From positions 124,001-188,000 of the forward strand of contig JAPSFS010000005.1 of the NCBI GenBank assembly GCA_035063785.1: DNA of 64,000 nucleotides, written 5' to 3'. A program made the translations under genes and the position numbers. The DNA comes from Comamonas_C sp026954015 (GTDB lineage: Bacteria; Pseudomonadota; Gammaproteobacteria; Burkholderiales; Burkholderiaceae_C). The number at the start of each line of letters is the position of its first letter. Position 1 is the first letter of the stretch. A model generated the notes under the pieces. The model had not been told where the DNA came from. It saw only the letters and a program-made list of their open reading frames with translations, and ran no database searches. Positions 30,660 to 39,042 of the stretch are shown here, piece after piece.

Positions 30660-33050
30660 CTATACCTGATCGATGACCGTGAGCCTGGCCACCGCCAGCG
30701 CCAGCCACTTGGTGCCGTGACGGCCGAACGCCACCTGCGCGCGCGCGTCGTCGCCGCTGCCTTCGACGGCCAGCACCTTGCCCTCGCCGAACTTGGTGTG
30801 AAACACCTGCGCGCCCTGCGTCACGCCGTGCGCGGGCGGCTCCTTGCGCGCGGGCAGGGGTTCGCTGCCCAGGCCCGAAATATCCAAGCCAAATTGGCCT
30901 CCAACCCTTGCTGGATAAGCGCTTCCAGCTCCCCTATCAGGAGTGTTGAGTCCGAGCATGTTGCGCCGCGGCGTGAGGTGCTTGAGCGCCGCCTCGGGCA
31001 GCTCGTCGAAGAAGCGGCTCGCGACGTTGTAGCGCGTCTGCCCATGCAGCATGCGCACCTGCGCGTGGCTCAGGTACAAGCGCTCGCGCGCGCGGGTGAT
31101 GGCGACATACATCAGGCGGCGCTCTTCCTCCAGCCCGTCGCGGTCGCTCATCGCGTTCTCGTGCGGGAACAGGCCTTCTTCCAGGCCGCAGATGAAGACC
31201 GCGTCGAACTCCAGCCCCTTGCTCGCATGCACCGTCATGAGCTGCACCGCGTCTTGCCCGGCCTGCGCCTGGTTGTCGCCCGCCTCCAGCGCCGCGTGCG
31301 TGAGAAAGGCGACGAGCGGCGAGAGCGTCTCGCCCGTGGGCTCGTCGATCACGGTGCCCTCCAGGGGCGCATCCGGGTCCAGCCCCTGGCTTGCTGGGCT
31401 TTGCGTGAGCGGCGGCGCCTGCTCATCGAGCGGCAGCGCCACCGCGTCGCGGCCAAAGCCCTCCTGCATCACGAAACTCTCGGCCGCGCTCACCAGTTCC
31501 TTGAGGTTCTCCAGCCGGTCCTCGCCTTCCTTGTCCTGGCGGTAGTGCGCGGCCAGGCCGCTGTCTTCGATCACCTGCTCGATGATGGCGCGCAGCGTCT
31601 GGCCCTCGCTGCGCTCGCGCATCACGTCGATGAGCGCGACGAAGCCGCCGAGCTTGGCGCCCGCGCTGCCCGGCACGCCGCTCACCGCATCCCAGAGCGA
31701 GCAGCCGCTGGCGCGCGCGCTGTCCTGCAGCGTCTCCAGCGTGCGCGCGCCGATGCCGCGCGGCGGAAAGTTCACCACGCGGGCAAAGCTCGTGTCGTCA
31801 TGCGGGTTCTCCAGCAGGCGCAGGTAGGCCAGCGCGTGCTTGATCTCCGCGCGCTCGAAAAAGCGCAGGCCGCCATAGACGCGGTAGGGCACACCCGCGT
31901 TGAAGAGCTGCGATTCAAGCACGCGGCTTTGCGCATTGCTGCGGTAGAGCACCGCGATCTGCTGGCGCGCCATGCCGCCCGCCGCCAGCGCGCGGATTTC
32001 ATCGACCAGCCAGCGCGCTTCCTGCAAATCACTCTCGGCCTCATGGATGCGCACCGGCTCGCCCGGCCCCTGCTCGGTGCGCAAATTCTTGCCCAGGCGC
32101 CGGCTGTTGTGCGCGATCAGCGCGTTGGCGCAGTCGAGGATGTTGGAATACGACCGGTAGTTCTGCTCCAGCTTGATCTGCCGCTCTACGCCGAACTCGC
32201 GCACGAAGTCCTGCATGTTGCCCACGCGCGCGCCGCGAAAAGCGTAGATGCTCTGGTCGTCGTCGCCCACCGCGATCACGCTGCCCTGCGTCATGAGCCG
32301 CCCCTCGACCACGTCGCCCGCAAGCTGCTTGAGCCACAGGTACTGCAGGCGGTTGGTGTCCTGGAATTCATCGACCAGGATGTGCGCGAAGCGCCGCTGG
32401 TAGTGCGCGCGGATCGCGTCGTTGTCGCGCAGCAGTTCGTAGGAGCGCAGCAGCAGCTCGGCAAAATCCACCACGCCCTCGCGCTGGCACTGCGCCTCAT
32501 AAAGCTGATAGAGCTCCACGCGCTTTTTCGTCTCATCGTTGGGCGCGGGCACCTGCCCCGGTCGCAGGCCCTCCTCCTTGCAGCCGTTGATGAACCACGC
32601 CACCTGCTTCGGGGGGTGGCGCTCCTCGTCCACGTTGAACTGCTTGAGCAGCCGCTTGACGGCCGAAATCTGGTCCTGCGCATCCAGGATCTGGAAGGTC
32701 TGCGGCAGATCGGCCAGCTTGTGGTGCGCGCGCAGCATGCGGTTGCACAGGCCATGAAACGTCCCTATCCACATGCCGCGCACGCTGATGGGCAGCATGG
32801 CCGCCAGGCGCGTGAGCATCTCCTTGGCGGCCTTGTTGGTAAAGGTCACGGCCAGGATGCCGCCGGGCGAGGCCTGCCCCGTCTGCAGCAGCCAAGCGAT
32901 GCGCGTGGTGAGCACCCGCGTCTTGCCCGAACCCGCGCCCGCCAGGATCAGCGCATGGCCCGCGGGCAGCGTGACCGCGGCGAGCTGCTGCGGATTGAGG
33001 TGGACGAGCAGGGGCGACGCGCCGTCAACGGCGCCGTGGGAAGCAAGCAT
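30660..33050 (-). CDS. uvrD: UvrD/PcrA family DNA helicase
   Basis: A 796-residue superfamily 1A 3'-5' helicase acting in nucleotide-excision and mismatch repair. Motif I is GAGSGKT (38-44) after the Q motif LNPQQLAAV; motif II is LVDEFQDTNRLQ, motif III GDDDQSIYAFRGA, motif IV QNYRSYSNIL and motif VI VAITRARERLYLSHA. The C-terminal Tudor-like piece (VFHTKFGEGKVLAVEG) that binds RNA polymerase is present. Codons ~703-720, in the linker before it, fall in DNA resembling the dispersed repeat (30891-30939). The ClC gene follows after 3 bp. Confidence 0.95.
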   Translation of the reverse strand: MLASHGAVDGASPLLVHLNPQQLAAVTLPAGHALILAGAGSGKTRVLTTRIAWLLQTGQASPGGILAVTFTNKAAKEMLTRLAAMLPISVRGMWIGTFHGLCNRMLRAHHKLADLPQTFQILDAQDQISAVKRLLKQFNVDEERHPPKQVAWFINGCKEEGLRPGQVPAPNDETKKRVELYQLYEAQCQREGVVDFAELLLRSYELLRDNDAIRAHYQRRFAHILVDEFQDTNRLQYLWLKQLAGDVVEGRLMTQGSVIAVGDDDQSIYAFRGARVGNMQDFVREFGVERQIKLEQNYRSYSNILDCANALIAHNSRRLGKNLRTEQGPGEPVRIHEAESDLQEARWLVDEIRALAAGGMARQQIAVLYRSNAQSRVLESQLFNAGVPYRVYGGLRFFERAEIKHALAYLRLLENPHDDTSFARVVNFPPRGIGARTLETLQDSARASGCSLWDAVSGVPGSAGAKLGGFVALIDVMRERSEGQTLRAIIEQVIEDSGLAAHYRQDKEGEDRLENLKELVSAAESFVMQEGFGRDAVALPLDEQAPPLTQSPASQGLDPDAPLEGTVIDEPTGETLSPLVAFLTHAALEAGDNQAQAGQDAVQLMTVHASKGLEFDAVFICGLEEGLFPHENAMSDRDGLEEERRLMYVAITRARERLYLSHAQVRMLHGQTRYNVASRFFDELPEAALKHLTPRRNMLGLNTPDRGAGSAYPARVGGQFGLDISGLGSEPLPARKEPPAHGVTQGAQVFHTKFGEGKVLAVEGSGDDARAQVAFGRHGTKWLALAVARLTVIDQV
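30891..30939 (-). repeat. Dispersed palindromic repeat inside uvrD, copy C
   Basis: On the minus strand: GATAGGGGAGCTGGAAGCGC, TTATCCAGCAAGGG, then TTGGAGGCCAATTTGG. The order GATAG...AGCGC...CCAG.AA...TGGAGGCC..TTT matches copy A at 22093. It is in frame, in the C-terminal linker of the helicase. Confidence 0.6.
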
Positions 33051-33074
33051 GCGGCATTGTAGGAACCGAGCCGG

Positions 33075-33119
33075 TACAATCAGTCACCGGGCCCAAGTTT
33101 CCTGACGCCCGGTTTTTTT
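33075..33119 (+). terminator. Intrinsic terminator in the guaC leader (possible attenuator)
   Basis: A stem CCGGGC (33087-33092) / GCCCGG (33107-33112) with a 14-nt loop is followed at once by seven T (33113-33119). A -10-like TACAAT (33075-33080) lies just upstream, and no plus-strand gene precedes it, because uvrD is transcribed the other way. It would stop most transcripts about 125 bp before guaC unless overridden. A second small hairpin (CCCGCG-CAC-CGCGGG, 33123-33137) follows. Confidence 0.6.
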
Positions 33120-33245
33120 GTGCCCGCGCACCGCGGGAATCGATGCCGCCGCAACCACCGACGCATCCGCGAGACCGGTCTTCAGGCCAAGCGCCCCACG
33201 CGACTGAAATCATTCGTCGCGCCTACCTCAGGAGCTTGGAACCTC

Positions 33246-34223
33246 ATGGAAATCTTCGACTACGACAACATCCTGCTGCTGCCGCGCAAGTGCCGCGTGC
33301 AAAGCCGCTCGGAATGCGACGCCAGCACCGAGCTGGGCGGGCGGCGCTTTCGCCTGCCGGTCGTGCCCGCCAACATGAAGACGGTGGTGGACGAAAGCAT
33401 CTGCACCTGGATGGCGCAGCACGGCTATTTCTACGTCATGCACCGCTTCGATCTGGACAACGTGGCGTTCGTGAGGGACATGCGCGCGCAGGGCTGCTAC
33501 GCCTCGATCTCGCTGGGCGTGAAGCAGGCCGACCGCGACACGGTGGACCGCCTCAAGGCGGAGGGCCTGGCGCCCGAGTACGTCACCATCGACATCGCCC
33601 ACGGCCACGCCGACAGCGTGCGCGACATGATCGGCTACCTCAAGGAACATCTGCCGCAGACCTTCGTGATCGCGGGCAACGTGGGCACGCCCGAGGCCGT
33701 GATCGACCTGGAAAACTGGGGCGCGGACGCGACCAAGGTCGGCATCGGCCCCGGCAAGGTCTGCATCACCAAGCTCAAGACGGGCTTTGGCACCGGCGGC
33801 TGGCAGCTCTCGGCGCTCAAGTGGTGCGCGCGCGTGGCCACCAAGCCCATCATCGCCGACGGCGGCATCAGGAGCCACGGCGACATCGCCAAGAGCATCC
33901 GCTTCGGCGCCACCATGGTCATGGTCGGCTCGCTCTTCGCGGGGCACGAGGAATCGCCGGGCAGGACGGTGGAGGTGGACGGCCAACTCTACAAGGAGTA
34001 CTACGGCTCGGCGAGCGACTTCAACAAGGGCGAGTACCGCCACGTCGAGGGCAAGCGCATCCTGGAGCCCATCAAGGGCAAGCTGGCCGACACGCTGACC
34101 GAAATGGAGCAGGACATCCAGAGCTCCATCAGCTACGCGGGTGGCAGGAAGCTGCTGGACATCCGCAAGGTGAACTACGTGATCCTGGGCGGCGACAACG
34201 CGGGCGAGCACCTGCTCATGTGA
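33246..34223 (+). CDS. guaC: GMP reductase
   Basis: A 325-residue GMP reductase converting GMP to IMP with NADPH in purine salvage. The active-site cysteine is Cys173 in GIGPGKVCITKLKTGFG, and the IMP-binding loops PIIADGGIRSHGDIAKSIRF and MVMVGSLFAGHEESPG are intact. There is no CBS pair, which separates it from IMP dehydrogenase. Length and the NMKTVVDE N-terminal loop match the shorter Bacillus-type GuaC rather than the ~347-residue enterobacterial form. AGGAGC lies 12 bp before the ATG. Its leader contains an early terminator, suggesting attenuation control. Confidence 0.93.
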   Translation: MEIFDYDNILLLPRKCRVQSRSECDASTELGGRRFRLPVVPANMKTVVDESICTWMAQHGYFYVMHRFDLDNVAFVRDMRAQGCYASISLGVKQADRDTVDRLKAEGLAPEYVTIDIAHGHADSVRDMIGYLKEHLPQTFVIAGNVGTPEAVIDLENWGADATKVGIGPGKVCITKLKTGFGTGGWQLSALKWCARVATKPIIADGGIRSHGDIAKSIRFGATMVMVGSLFAGHEESPGRTVEVDGQLYKEYYGSASDFNKGEYRHVEGKRILEPIKGKLADTLTEMEQDIQSSISYAGGRKLLDIRKVNYVILGGDNAGEHLLM

Positions 34224-34277
34224 AGCGGCCGAGGACGGCAAAATCGTGCATAATTGCGCGCTCAGCGCACCGCGCAA

Positions 34278-34353
34278 GGGCTCTTAGCTCAGTTGGTAGA
34301 GCAGCGGACTCTTAATCCGTTTGTCGTAGGTTCGAACCCTACAGGGCCCACCA
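34278..34353 (+). tRNA. tRNA-Lys (CTT)
   Basis: A 76-nt cloverleaf with encoded CCA. The acceptor stem is GGGCTCT / AGGGCCC, the D arm AGCTCAGTTGGTAGAGC, the anticodon stem GCGGA/TCCGT with loop CTCTTAA (anticodon CTT, reading AAG) and the T arm GTAGG-TTCGAAC-CCTAC. A CATAAT (34249-34254) about 24 bp upstream may be its -10. Confidence 0.97.
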
Positions 34354-34368
34354 CTCCACCCCAGATAC

Positions 34369-34400
34369 AGCCGATCCTTCGTGGTCGGCTTTGCGTTTTC
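34369..34400 (+). terminator. Terminator after tRNA-Lys
   Basis: AGCCGATC (34369-34376) pairs with GGTCGGCT (34383-34390) around a CTTCGT loop, followed by TTGCGTTTTC. It lies 15 bp after the tRNA. Confidence 0.6.
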
Positions 34401-34467
34401 TGGGATTCACACCGCATTTCTGCTGCACTCGCCGCCCACAGGTGGCGCGCGCCCACACCGCCACACC

Positions 34468-35694
34468 ATGCATCCCGACACCCCTACCGCCTGGCGCGGC
34501 CCACGCTGGGCCCTGTCCATCCTGCTCGCGCTGCTGGGCATGCTCGGGCCGTTCTCGATCGACACGTATCTGCCGGCGTTCCCGGCGATTGCGCACGCGC
34601 TGCAAGCTACTCCGGCGCAGATGCAGCAGACGCTCTCGGCCTATCTGTTCGGCTTTGCGTTCATGGCGCTGTTCCACGGTTCGCTGTCCGACAGCTTCGG
34701 CCGGCGGCCCGTGGTGCTCGCGGGGCTGGGCATCTTCACGCTCGCGTCGGCCGGCTGCGCGCTATCGCCGAGCATAGGCTGGCTGATCTTCTTTCGCACC
34801 ATCCAGGGCCTGTCGGCCGGCGGCGGCATCGTCGTCGCGCGCGCCGTGATCCGCGATCTGTTCCCGCCGGCGCAGGCGCAGCAGGTCATGAGCCAAGTCA
34901 CCATCTTCTTCGGCATCGCACCTGCGATCGCGCCCATGGTGGGCGGCTGGCTCTCGGAACACCTGCCGTGGGAGAGCGTGTTCTGGTTTCTTACCGCGGT
35001 GAGCGTCACGCTGTGGTTCACGGTCTGGCGCCTGCTGCCCGAATCGCTTCCGGCGCGCCAGCGCCAGCCGGTCCATCTGGGCCATCTGCTGCGCGGCTAT
35101 TGGCAACTCGGGGCAAACCCACGCTTTGTGCTGCTCACGCTCGCGAGCGGCGTGCCGTTCAACGCGATGTTCCTCTACATCCTGGCGGCGCCCGCGTTTC
35201 TCGGCGAGCATCTGCACCTTGCGCCGGGGCAGTTCTTCTGGTTCTTCATCCTGAACATCATGGGCATCATGGGCGGCGCATGGATGAGCGGGCGCATGGC
35301 CGGGCGCGTCGCGCCCAAGCGCCAGATTCGCCACGGCTTCGTGATCATGCTCGCGATGGTGCTCACGAACCTCGTGGCCAATCTGCTGTTCACCCCCGAC
35401 GTGTCGTGGGCCATGGTGCCGATCTGCGTGTTTTCGTTCGGCTGGGCGCTGATGGTGCCGGTGATCACGCTGCTCGTGCTCGACCTGGTGCCCGAGCGCC
35501 GCGGCATGGCGTCTTCGCTGCAGGCCTTCGTCGGCTCGATGGCCAACGGGCTCGTCGCCGGTGTGGTGGCGCCACTGGTGATGCACTCCACCGAGTGGAT
35601 GGCCACTGCGTCCCTGCTGATGATGCTCGTGGGCCTGGCGGCGTGGGTCTACCTGCACCACCGGTGGCCCGAGATCGGCCGCAACGTCGCCTGA
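34468..35694 (+). CDS. Bcr/CflA-type drug-efflux MFS transporter
   Basis: A 408-residue major-facilitator protein with 12 predicted helices. The N-terminus (GPFSIDTYLPAFPAIA) and the loop 2-3 signature GSLSDSFGRRPVVLAGLGIF mark the DHA1 Bcr/CflA group, which exports drugs such as bicyclomycin and also small peptides or cysteine. ATG 34468 is chosen as the first methionine before helix 1. It stands alone between the tRNA and a convergent diguanylate cyclase. Substrate unknown. Confidence 0.9.
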   Translation: MHPDTPTAWRGPRWALSILLALLGMLGPFSIDTYLPAFPAIAHALQATPAQMQQTLSAYLFGFAFMALFHGSLSDSFGRRPVVLAGLGIFTLASAGCALSPSIGWLIFFRTIQGLSAGGGIVVARAVIRDLFPPAQAQQVMSQVTIFFGIAPAIAPMVGGWLSEHLPWESVFWFLTAVSVTLWFTVWRLLPESLPARQRQPVHLGHLLRGYWQLGANPRFVLLTLASGVPFNAMFLYILAAPAFLGEHLHLAPGQFFWFFILNIMGIMGGAWMSGRMAGRVAPKRQIRHGFVIMLAMVLTNLVANLLFTPDVSWAMVPICVFSFGWALMVPVITLLVLDLVPERRGMASSLQAFVGSMANGLVAGVVAPLVMHSTEWMATASLLMMLVGLAAWVYLHHRWPEIGRNVA

Positions 35695-35706
35695 CGTCCC
35701 TGCATG

Positions 35707-37170
35707 TCAAGGCTGGCGCCGATTGGTGCCCGCCGCCGCATAGTAGCGCGCCTTGGCCGTATACATCATCCGGTCGGCGCGCTGCACCGCAGCATCGATC
35801 GGTTCGCCGTCGCGCGCCACGCCCAGGCCCATCGCCAGGCTCAGCGCAAGGCCGGGGTAGAACTGGTTGTTCACGTCCTGCAGGCTGCTGATGCGGTCTG
35901 CCACGGCCTGCGCCGCGCGCTCGTCCATGGCGGGCAGCAGCACGCAGAATTCATCGCCGCCGATGCGCGCCACGCACCCAGCCGCCGCATCGACGGCCTT
36001 GTCCAGCACCTCGCCCGCGCGGCGCAGCAGCGCATCGCCTACCGCGTGGCCGTGCTCGTCGTTGACGACCTTCAGGCCATTGAGGTCGATCACGATGGCC
36101 GCCACCGGCCACGGCCCCTTGCGCGTGAGGCGATGGAGTTCCTCGACGTAGTAGGCGCGGTTGCGCAGGCCCGTGAGCACGTCGTGCTTGCCCAGGTACT
36201 CGAGGTAGGCTTCGGCGTTCTTGCGCGCGGTAATGTCCACCAGCGACACGAGCACCTGGCTCCAGTCGTCCCGGTGGTCTTCCTGCACCGCGAACTGCAT
36301 CAGGATGTGCAGCATCTCCCCGGCGAGGTTGTAGTTGACGACCTCGCGATGCTGCTCGAGCTTGCCCTCCCACAGATCAAGCAACTGCTCGGTGAACGAT
36401 GCCCGCATCTCGTCGCGGAACACGCGCGTGAGCGCGCCCAGCAAGGTGCGGCGATCCGGCGCGCCATAGAGCGCCAGCGTCGCGCGGTTGACGTCGATCA
36501 CGCGGATCTCGCGCAGGCACTGCGAGACGAACTCCGGGTGTTCGTCCAGGAAGCGGCGGAAGTCGGTAATCCCGCGCTCGCGTACCCGATCGATCGCCTG
36601 CTTGACGGCGCTGAAATCCTCCACCCAGAGCGAGACCGGTGATTCTTCAAACAACATGCGTGCGTGGCGCTCGCTCTCCTGCAACTGCGCGCGCGCCTGC
36701 TGCTGCGCGGTGTTGTCCTCGAGCGAAATCAACACCCGGTCCCAACGCTCTTCATGACCAGGCAGGATGCGGCCGCGGATGAACACGTCGAGCCGCCGGC
36801 CGTCGAGCGTGTAGTTCACCGTCTGGTTGGAAAATTCGTACGCCCCGGCCCAGAGCTGCGCCAGCTCGGCCACCGCCGACCCGAACATGTCGCCGCGAAA
36901 CACCTGATCCAGCGACGCAACGAGCGTTGCCTGGTCAAGCGCGGCAAACAGCGCGAGCGTGCGCTGGTTGACCTTGAGCACGCGTATGGCGGCACCGTAT
37001 TCAGGCACGCATTCGGGGTAGCGCCGCAGGTGGTCCTCCACATTCGTCACCCCCTGGGCGCGCCAGCGCGCAAGCAGCTCGCGCACCGCGCTCCAGTCCT
37101 CCAGCCAGAGCGAGACCGGAGCAAGCTCGAACATGTGTTCGAAATCAGCGGAGGAAGTGGGCGCAGCCAT
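35707..37170 (-). CDS. Diguanylate cyclase with two PAS domains
   Basis: A 487-residue cytosolic diguanylate cyclase making c-di-GMP from two GTP. Two homologous PAS modules are in tandem; both start with an almost identical segment (LAPVSLWLEDWSAVRELLAR and ESPVSLWVEDFSAVKQAIDR), pointing to an internal duplication, and each ends in a PAC-like ISLEDNT / VSLVDIT strand. The GGDEF domain follows from ~325 with DLNGLKVVNDEHGHAVGD and RIGGDEFCVLLP (~402). The product-inhibition I site (RxxD five residues before GGDEF) is absent. No TM segment. ATG 37170 is preferred over GTG 37188. Confidence 0.92.
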   Translation of the reverse strand: MAAPTSSADFEHMFELAPVSLWLEDWSAVRELLARWRAQGVTNVEDHLRRYPECVPEYGAAIRVLKVNQRTLALFAALDQATLVASLDQVFRGDMFGSAVAELAQLWAGAYEFSNQTVNYTLDGRRLDVFIRGRILPGHEERWDRVLISLEDNTAQQQARAQLQESERHARMLFEESPVSLWVEDFSAVKQAIDRVRERGITDFRRFLDEHPEFVSQCLREIRVIDVNRATLALYGAPDRRTLLGALTRVFRDEMRASFTEQLLDLWEGKLEQHREVVNYNLAGEMLHILMQFAVQEDHRDDWSQVLVSLVDITARKNAEAYLEYLGKHDVLTGLRNRAYYVEELHRLTRKGPWPVAAIVIDLNGLKVVNDEHGHAVGDALLRRAGEVLDKAVDAAAGCVARIGGDEFCVLLPAMDERAAQAVADRISSLQDVNNQFYPGLALSLAMGLGVARDGEPIDAAVQRADRMMYTAKARYYAAAGTNRRQP

Positions 37171-37277
37171 AACGGGATTTTCCACCACGGCAGACGGTCC
37201 ACGATACGCAGCCCCAACGCACGGGGCCGGTCGCTGGGGACAGCGCCCGGCCTCGATTCACGAACGTTCGTGGGCGT

Positions 37278-38822
37278 TCAGCGCACGCTGCGCGAGCGCG
37301 CGGGCGCCGGGCTCCGCGCGCGCTCACGCTGCTGCGGTGCGCCACGGCGCGCACCGGGGGGCTGAAAGCGCCCCTCGCCACCGTGCGACGGCCGCGGACG
37401 ACGCTGCGCGTCACGGCGCGCACCGTAACCGCCGCCCCGGCCGGCGCCCGTGCGTTCGCGCATGGGCTGCGGCGGGCGCTGCGTCGGCTCCAATCCCGGT
37501 ACCACGGCGGTGGTGAAGGGCTGGCGCGTGAAGGCTTCGATGTCGAAGATGCGACGGCGGTCGCGAAATTCGGCGAACGTGACGGCCAGGCCGTCACGCC
37601 CGGCGCGGCCCGTGCGGCCGATGCGGTGCGTGTAGTCCTCGGCCTTCATCGGCAGGCCGAAGTTGAAGACGTGGGTGATCGTGGGCACGTCGATGCCGCG
37701 CGCCGCCACGTCGGTGGCCACGAGGATCTGCACCTGGCCGCGGCGCAGCGCCATCAGGCGGCGATTGCGCAGGCCCTGGCTGAGCGCGCCATGCAGCGCG
37801 ACCGCGGAGAAACCAGCCTGCTGCAGGTCTCCCGCCAGGTTGTCGCACTCGATCTGCGTGCTCGCGAAGACGATGGCCTGGTCCATCTCCGCATCGCGCA
37901 GCCAGTGGTCGAGCAGCGCGCGCTTGTGCTGCGCGTTGTCGGCCCAGTAGAGCACCTGCTGGATGTTTTCGTGCTTTTCCTGCGGCGTATCGATCTGCAG
38001 ACGCTGCGCGCCGCTGCCGCCCTCGTGCATCACGCGCATCGCCAGTTGCTGGATGCGCGGCGCAAACGTCGCGGAGAACATCATGGTCTGGCGCCGGTGC
38101 GCGGTGAGGCGGTGGATTTCGGCCAGGTCGTCGGAAAAGCCGAGATCGAGCATGCGGTCGGCCTCGTCGACGACGAGGAACTGCACTTCTTCGAGCTTGA
38201 GCTGGCCTGAACGCTGCAGATCGAGCAGGCGCCCGGGCGTCGCCACTACCAGATTGGCGTTCTGCAGCTGCGCGATCTGGCGCTGGTAGGGCATGCCGCC
38301 CACGACGCTTGCGATGCGCAGGCCCTTGCAGTGGTGCACCAGGTCGATCGCATCGTGCGCCACCTGCTGCGCGAGTTCGCGCGTGGGGCACAGTACGAGC
38401 GCGCCGGGCACCACAGGCTGGAAGTGGCGCGCCATCAAAGGGTTCTTGCGTCTGGGGCGCTTGGGCAGCGGCTGGCCCGCGGCCTCGGCTTCGGCGCAGG
38501 CGCGCTCATAGGCCTCGCGCTCGTGGGCCTTGGCCTGCACGTGCTGGGCCAGCAGGGTGTGCAGCACCGGCAGCAGGTAGGCAGCCGTCTTGCCGCTGCC
38601 GGTCTGGCTGGAGACCATCAGGTCGATGAAGCCGTCGTGATCGGCGCCGTGGCCCATGGCCAGCGGAATGGCGCGCGCCTGCACTGGCGTGGGTTCGGTA
38701 AAACCCAGATCGGCCACGGCCTGCAGCAGCTCGGGCGCAAGCCCCAGCGTGGTGAAGCCGTTCGCAGCAACGACGGGGGTGGCAGGCGCGACGGCGCCCG
38801 CGGGGGTAGCGGTGTTTGTCAT
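37278..38822 (-). CDS. DEAD-box RNA helicase (RhlE-like)
   Basis: A 514-residue ATP-dependent RNA helicase. Motifs: Q motif (TTLGLAPELLQAVADLGF ... TPVQARAIPL), I SQTGSGKT, Ia PTRELAQQV, II VDEADRMLD, III SATFAP, V ATDVAARGIDV and VI HRIGRTGRAGRDG. An insert of ~40 charged residues after motif I (KAHEREAYERACAEAEAA) is unusual, and the C-terminal ~70 residues are Arg/Gly/Pro-rich, a likely RNA-binding tail. ATG 38822 begins the conserved part. The start is ~180 bp downstream of a good promoter, so the mRNA has a long leader, as in cold-induced helicases. Confidence 0.9.
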   Translation of the reverse strand: MTNTATPAGAVAPATPVVAANGFTTLGLAPELLQAVADLGFTEPTPVQARAIPLAMGHGADHDGFIDLMVSSQTGSGKTAAYLLPVLHTLLAQHVQAKAHEREAYERACAEAEAAGQPLPKRPRRKNPLMARHFQPVVPGALVLCPTRELAQQVAHDAIDLVHHCKGLRIASVVGGMPYQRQIAQLQNANLVVATPGRLLDLQRSGQLKLEEVQFLVVDEADRMLDLGFSDDLAEIHRLTAHRRQTMMFSATFAPRIQQLAMRVMHEGGSGAQRLQIDTPQEKHENIQQVLYWADNAQHKRALLDHWLRDAEMDQAIVFASTQIECDNLAGDLQQAGFSAVALHGALSQGLRNRRLMALRRGQVQILVATDVAARGIDVPTITHVFNFGLPMKAEDYTHRIGRTGRAGRDGLAVTFAEFRDRRRIFDIEAFTRQPFTTAVVPGLEPTQRPPQPMRERTGAGRGGGYGARRDAQRRPRPSHGGEGRFQPPGARRGAPQQRERARSPAPARSRSVR

Positions 38823-39010
38823 GGTGTCCCTGGCCGCGCAGGATGGGCCTGCGGCGGCCGTCAGTGGTTCATGGAAAAACATCAACCATCTGACGCGGAC
38901 CGAGCGTTCCTTGATGACGCTCCGGCGGGCTGTTCACGCGGGCCTTGCGGCCTGCAAACCCGGTGTGAGAAGGGAGATGCACAAAGCGCCCTTTTTTGGC
39001 GCAGCTCGCA

Positions 39011-39039
39011 ATTATCACACGATACGGGTTTACCCGCAA
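39011..39039 (-). promoter_or_regulatory. Promoter of the DEAD-box helicase gene
   Basis: On the minus strand TTGCGG (39034-39039) is a -35, followed 17 bp later by GATAAT (39011-39016) with an upstream TGTG, an extended -10. It points to the helicase gene and predicts a leader of about 180 nt. It lies just before the oligoribonuclease stop. Confidence 0.6.
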
Positions 39040-39042
39040 CGC

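Noticed and set aside
29304..33062. An open frame of 1252 codons on the plus strand, opposite the ClC and uvrD genes.
   Set aside because: It mirrors two well-supported minus-strand genes; the peptide is Arg/His/Ala/Gln-rich with no domain, the usual result of high GC at third codon positions.
33087..33137. Known guanidine, preQ1 or purine riboswitch upstream of guaC.
   Set aside because: The sequence lacks the conserved core bases of those classes; only the terminator and a small hairpin are clear.
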